Position numbers and translations under genes: made by a program
Part shown: positions 55,648-57,866 of the stretch, piece by piece
Position numbering within the stretch: the stretch's first letter is position 1
Layout of the letters: the number at the start of each line of letters is the position of its first letter
Notes under the pieces: model-generated
Seen by the model: the letters and a program-made list of their open reading frames with translations, nothing else
Databases searched by the model: none
What the model was told of the DNA's origin: nothing
Source of the DNA: PBB1 sp046154125
GTDB taxonomy: Bacteria; Pseudomonadota; Gammaproteobacteria; Burkholderiales; Burkholderiaceae_C
Direction of reading: 5' to 3'
DNA: 57,866 nucleotides
NCBI GenBank assembly: GCA_046154125.1
Contig: JBJXEJ010000182.1
Location: 1-57,866 of the forward strand

Positions 55648-56529
55648 ATGGCAGCAGGCAAGGAAATACGCGGCAAGATCAAGAGTGTCGAGAACACCAA
55701 GAAGATCACCAAGGCCATGGAAATGGTCGCTGCTTCGAAGATGCGCAAGGCCCAGGAGCGCATGCGCGCCGCTCGGCCTTACGCCGAGAAGATCCGCAAT
55801 CTCGCGGCCAACCTGTCGAAGGCCACGCCCGAGTACAAGCACCCGTTTCTGGTTCAGAACACCGGCGTGAAATCGGTCGGTTTCATCGTGGTCACCACCG
55901 ACAAGGGCCTTTGCGGCGGCATGAACACCAACGTGTTGCGTGCTGTGACGCTCAAGCTGAAGGAAACCGAGGGTCAGGGCCTCAAGGCCGAAGCCGTCGC
56001 GATCGGCAACAAGGGCCTGGGTTTCCTGAATCGTATCGGCGCCAAGGTGGTGTCGCACGCCACGCAGCTCGGTGACAAGCCTCACCTCGAGAAGTTGATC
56101 GGTCCGGTCAAGGTGTTGCTTGACGCATATGCCGAGGGCAAGCTGAGCGCCGTCTACCTTTGCTACACCGGTTTCATCAACACGATGAAACAGGAGCCTT
56201 TGGTGCAGCAGTTGCTGCCGCTGTCGTCTCAAAGCATGCAGGTCGACACGCCGGCAGGCGCTGGCAAGTACGGCTGGGACTATCTGTACGAACCCGATGC
56301 CGAGACGGTGATCGACGAACTGTTGCTGCGTTATACCGAGGCTCTGGTCTATCAGGCGGTTGCCGAGAACATGGCATCAGAGCAGTCGGCGCGAATGGTG
56401 GCGATGAAGTCCGCCACCGACAACGCGGGCTCGGTGATCGGTGAGCTGAAGCTGGTCTACAACAAGACGCGTCAAGCCGCGATCACCAAAGAACTGTCTG
56501 AAATCGTCGCCGGTGCGGCTGCCGTCTGA
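55648..56529 (+). CDS. atpG: ATP synthase F1 subunit gamma
   Basis: A 293-residue central shaft subunit. The conserved N-terminal coiled coil (GKEIRGKIKSVENTKKITKAMEMVAASKM), the DKGLCGGMN motif and the C-terminal helix ARMVAMKSATDNAG are all present. It transmits rotation of the c-ring to the catalytic beta subunits. Confidence 0.97.
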   Translation: MAAGKEIRGKIKSVENTKKITKAMEMVAASKMRKAQERMRAARPYAEKIRNLAANLSKATPEYKHPFLVQNTGVKSVGFIVVTTDKGLCGGMNTNVLRAVTLKLKETEGQGLKAEAVAIGNKGLGFLNRIGAKVVSHATQLGDKPHLEKLIGPVKVLLDAYAEGKLSAVYLCYTGFINTMKQEPLVQQLLPLSSQSMQVDTPAGAGKYGWDYLYEPDAETVIDELLLRYTEALVYQAVAENMASEQSARMVAMKSATDNAGSVIGELKLVYNKTRQAAITKELSEIVAGAAAV

Positions 56530-56585
56530 TCGGCGCCATCAACGACCTCAGAACCCCAGAATTCGTTTTTTCTAAGGATACGAAC

Positions 56586-57866
56586 ATGTCCGCAGTGGCT
56601 ACAGAAGGCAAGATCGTCCAGTGCATTGGTGCGGTGGTCGACGTGGAATTCCCCCGCAACGCGATGCCGAAGATCTATGACGCGCTGAAGCTCGACAGCC
56701 TGGGCCTGACCCTCGAAGTCCAGCAGCAGCTGGGCGATGGCGTGGTGCGCACGATTGCACTGGGGTCGTCCGACGGTCTGCGCCGCGGCCTGACGGTCAT
56801 CAACACCCGGAACCCGATCACCGTGCCGGTCGGCCGTGCGACCCTGGGCCGGATCATGGACGTGCTGGGCTCGCCGATCGACGAGCGGGGGCCGGTCGGT
56901 CAGGAACTGACTGCATCAATCCACCGCAAGCCACCGGCCTATGACGAGCTCAGCCCGTCGCAGGACCTGCTCGAAACCGGCATCAAGGTGATCGATCTGG
57001 TCTGCCCGTTCGCCAAGGGCGGCAAGGTCGGCCTGTTCGGCGGCGCGGGTGTCGGCAAGACCGTGAACATGATGGAGTTGATCAACAACATCGCGAAGGC
57101 GCACAGCGGTCTGTCCGTGTTCGCCGGTGTCGGTGAGCGCACGCGGGAAGGCAACGACTTCTATCACGAGATGGCCGATTCGGGCGTGGTCAACCTCGAG
57201 AACCTGCCGGAGTCGAAGGTCGCCATGGTCTACGGCCAGATGAACGAGCCACCGGGCAACCGTCTGCGCGTCGCGCTGACCGGCCTGACCATCGCCGAGT
57301 CGTTCCGCGACGAGGGCAAGGACGTGCTGTTCTTCGTCGACAACATCTACCGCTACACGCTGGCCGGTACCGAAGTGTCCGCTTTGCTGGGCCGGATGCC
57401 TTCCGCCGTGGGCTACCAGCCGACGCTGGCTGAGGAAATGGGCCGACTGCAGGAGCGGATCACCTCGACCAAGGTCGGCTCGATCACCTCGATCCAGGCC
57501 GTCTATGTGCCAGCCGATGACTTGACCGACCCGTCACCTGCGACCACCTTCGCCCACCTGGACTCGACCGTGGTGCTGTCGCGTGACATCGCTTCGCTCG
57601 GCATCTACCCCGCGGTGGACCCTCTCGACTCGACCTCGCGTCAGCTCGACCCGAACGTCGTCGGCGAAGACCACTACAACACCGCCCGTGCGGTGCAGGG
57701 CACGCTGCAGCGCTACAAGGAGCTGCGCGACATCATTGCCGTGCTGGGCATGGACGAGCTCTCGGCCGAAGACAAGCTGGCCGTGGCCCGCGCCCGCAAG
57801 ATCCAGCGCTTCCTGTCGCAGCCCTTCCACGTGGCCGAAATCTTCACCGGCTCGCCGGGCAAGTAC
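56586..57866 (+). CDS. atpD: ATP synthase F1 subunit beta (3' end outside window)
   Basis: The catalytic subunit; 427 codons are open to the end of the window, out of an expected ~470. Translation shows Walker A GGAGVGKTV, the catalytic glutamate region GERTREGNDFYHEM, Walker B FFVDNIYR and the conserved RMPSAVGYQPTLAEEMG. The ATG at 56586 follows AAGGATACGAAC. The downstream gene is expected to be atpC but is not visible. Confidence 0.98.
   Translation, partial: MSAVATEGKIVQCIGAVVDVEFPRNAMPKIYDALKLDSLGLTLEVQQQLGDGVVRTIALGSSDGLRRGLTVINTRNPITVPVGRATLGRIMDVLGSPIDERGPVGQELTASIHRKPPAYDELSPSQDLLETGIKVIDLVCPFAKGGKVGLFGGAGVGKTVNMMELINNIAKAHSGLSVFAGVGERTREGNDFYHEMADSGVVNLENLPESKVAMVYGQMNEPPGNRLRVALTGLTIAESFRDEGKDVLFFVDNIYRYTLAGTEVSALLGRMPSAVGYQPTLAEEMGRLQERITSTKVGSITSIQAVYVPADDLTDPSPATTFAHLDSTVVLSRDIASLGIYPAVDPLDSTSRQLDPNVVGEDHYNTARAVQGTLQRYKELRDIIAVLGMDELSAEDKLAVARARKIQRFLSQPFHVAEIFTGSPGKY

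Overview
The window is a GC-rich, gene-dense piece of a betaproteobacterial chromosome, most likely Burkholderiales and plausibly the Leptothrix/Rubrivivax/Ideonella neighbourhood. The placement is an inference from gene content: a PhaM-type PHA granule protein, a DUF3567 protein, a two-gene MetH preceded by an SAH riboswitch, a TorF-porin/glnK/amtB cluster, the beta-proteobacterial type of GshA, and a standard atpI-BEFHAGD operon. Base composition and gene style are even throughout. I see no tRNA, rRNA, IS element, phage gene or CRISPR array.

Layout. 1-5584 (+): a glycerol ABC importer in the order glpS(partial)-T-P-Q-U-V. 5621-8643: rdgC (-), a GDT1/TMEM165-type cation transporter (+) and a beta-lactamase-fold serine hydrolase (+). 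8686-10657 (-): an iron-uptake operon of cupredoxin, FTR1 permease and outer-membrane barrel, with a palindrome inside its predicted promoter. 10783-14092 (-): two tandem paralogous lipoproteins with nearly identical ends. 14153-21811 (-): a compact gene row reading aspartic protease, phaM, FIST protein, glcD, glcE, lrgA, lrgB, glcF; a LrgAB-type transporter therefore sits inside the glycolate oxidase genes. 21984-28201 (+): a DUF3108 protein, a DUF3567 protein, a double AAA+ ATPase and a GGDEF-EAL protein whose MHYT-like sensor has lost its histidines. 28248-33571: methionine synthase split in two (+), separated by a divergent degenerate HD-GYP gene (-); the second half has an SAH riboswitch. 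33599-35137 (-): comM. 35202-38192 (+): an NtrC site, a sigma-54 promoter, then TorF-type porin, glnK, amtB and a strong terminator. 38294-42695 (+): gshA, kup, gshB. 42661-44513 (-): RluA-type pseudouridine synthase and trhO. 44584-51014: uup (+), an unknown protein (-), an EamA transporter, a GNAT enzyme, an aldose epimerase and an SMP-30 lactonase. 51126 to the end (+): the ATP synthase operon, cut within atpD.

How the genes work together. The window is mainly core and nutrient metabolism: glycerol and glycolate uptake and oxidation, iron acquisition, nitrogen-regulated ammonium uptake, methionine and glutathione synthesis, K+ uptake and ATP synthesis. The most informative signals are regulatory or contextual: the sigma-54/NtrC control region of the porin-glnK-amtB operon, the SAH riboswitch in front of half of a split metH, the LrgAB pair embedded in the glycolate oxidase operon, and two degenerate c-di-GMP-type proteins that flank the first metH gene.
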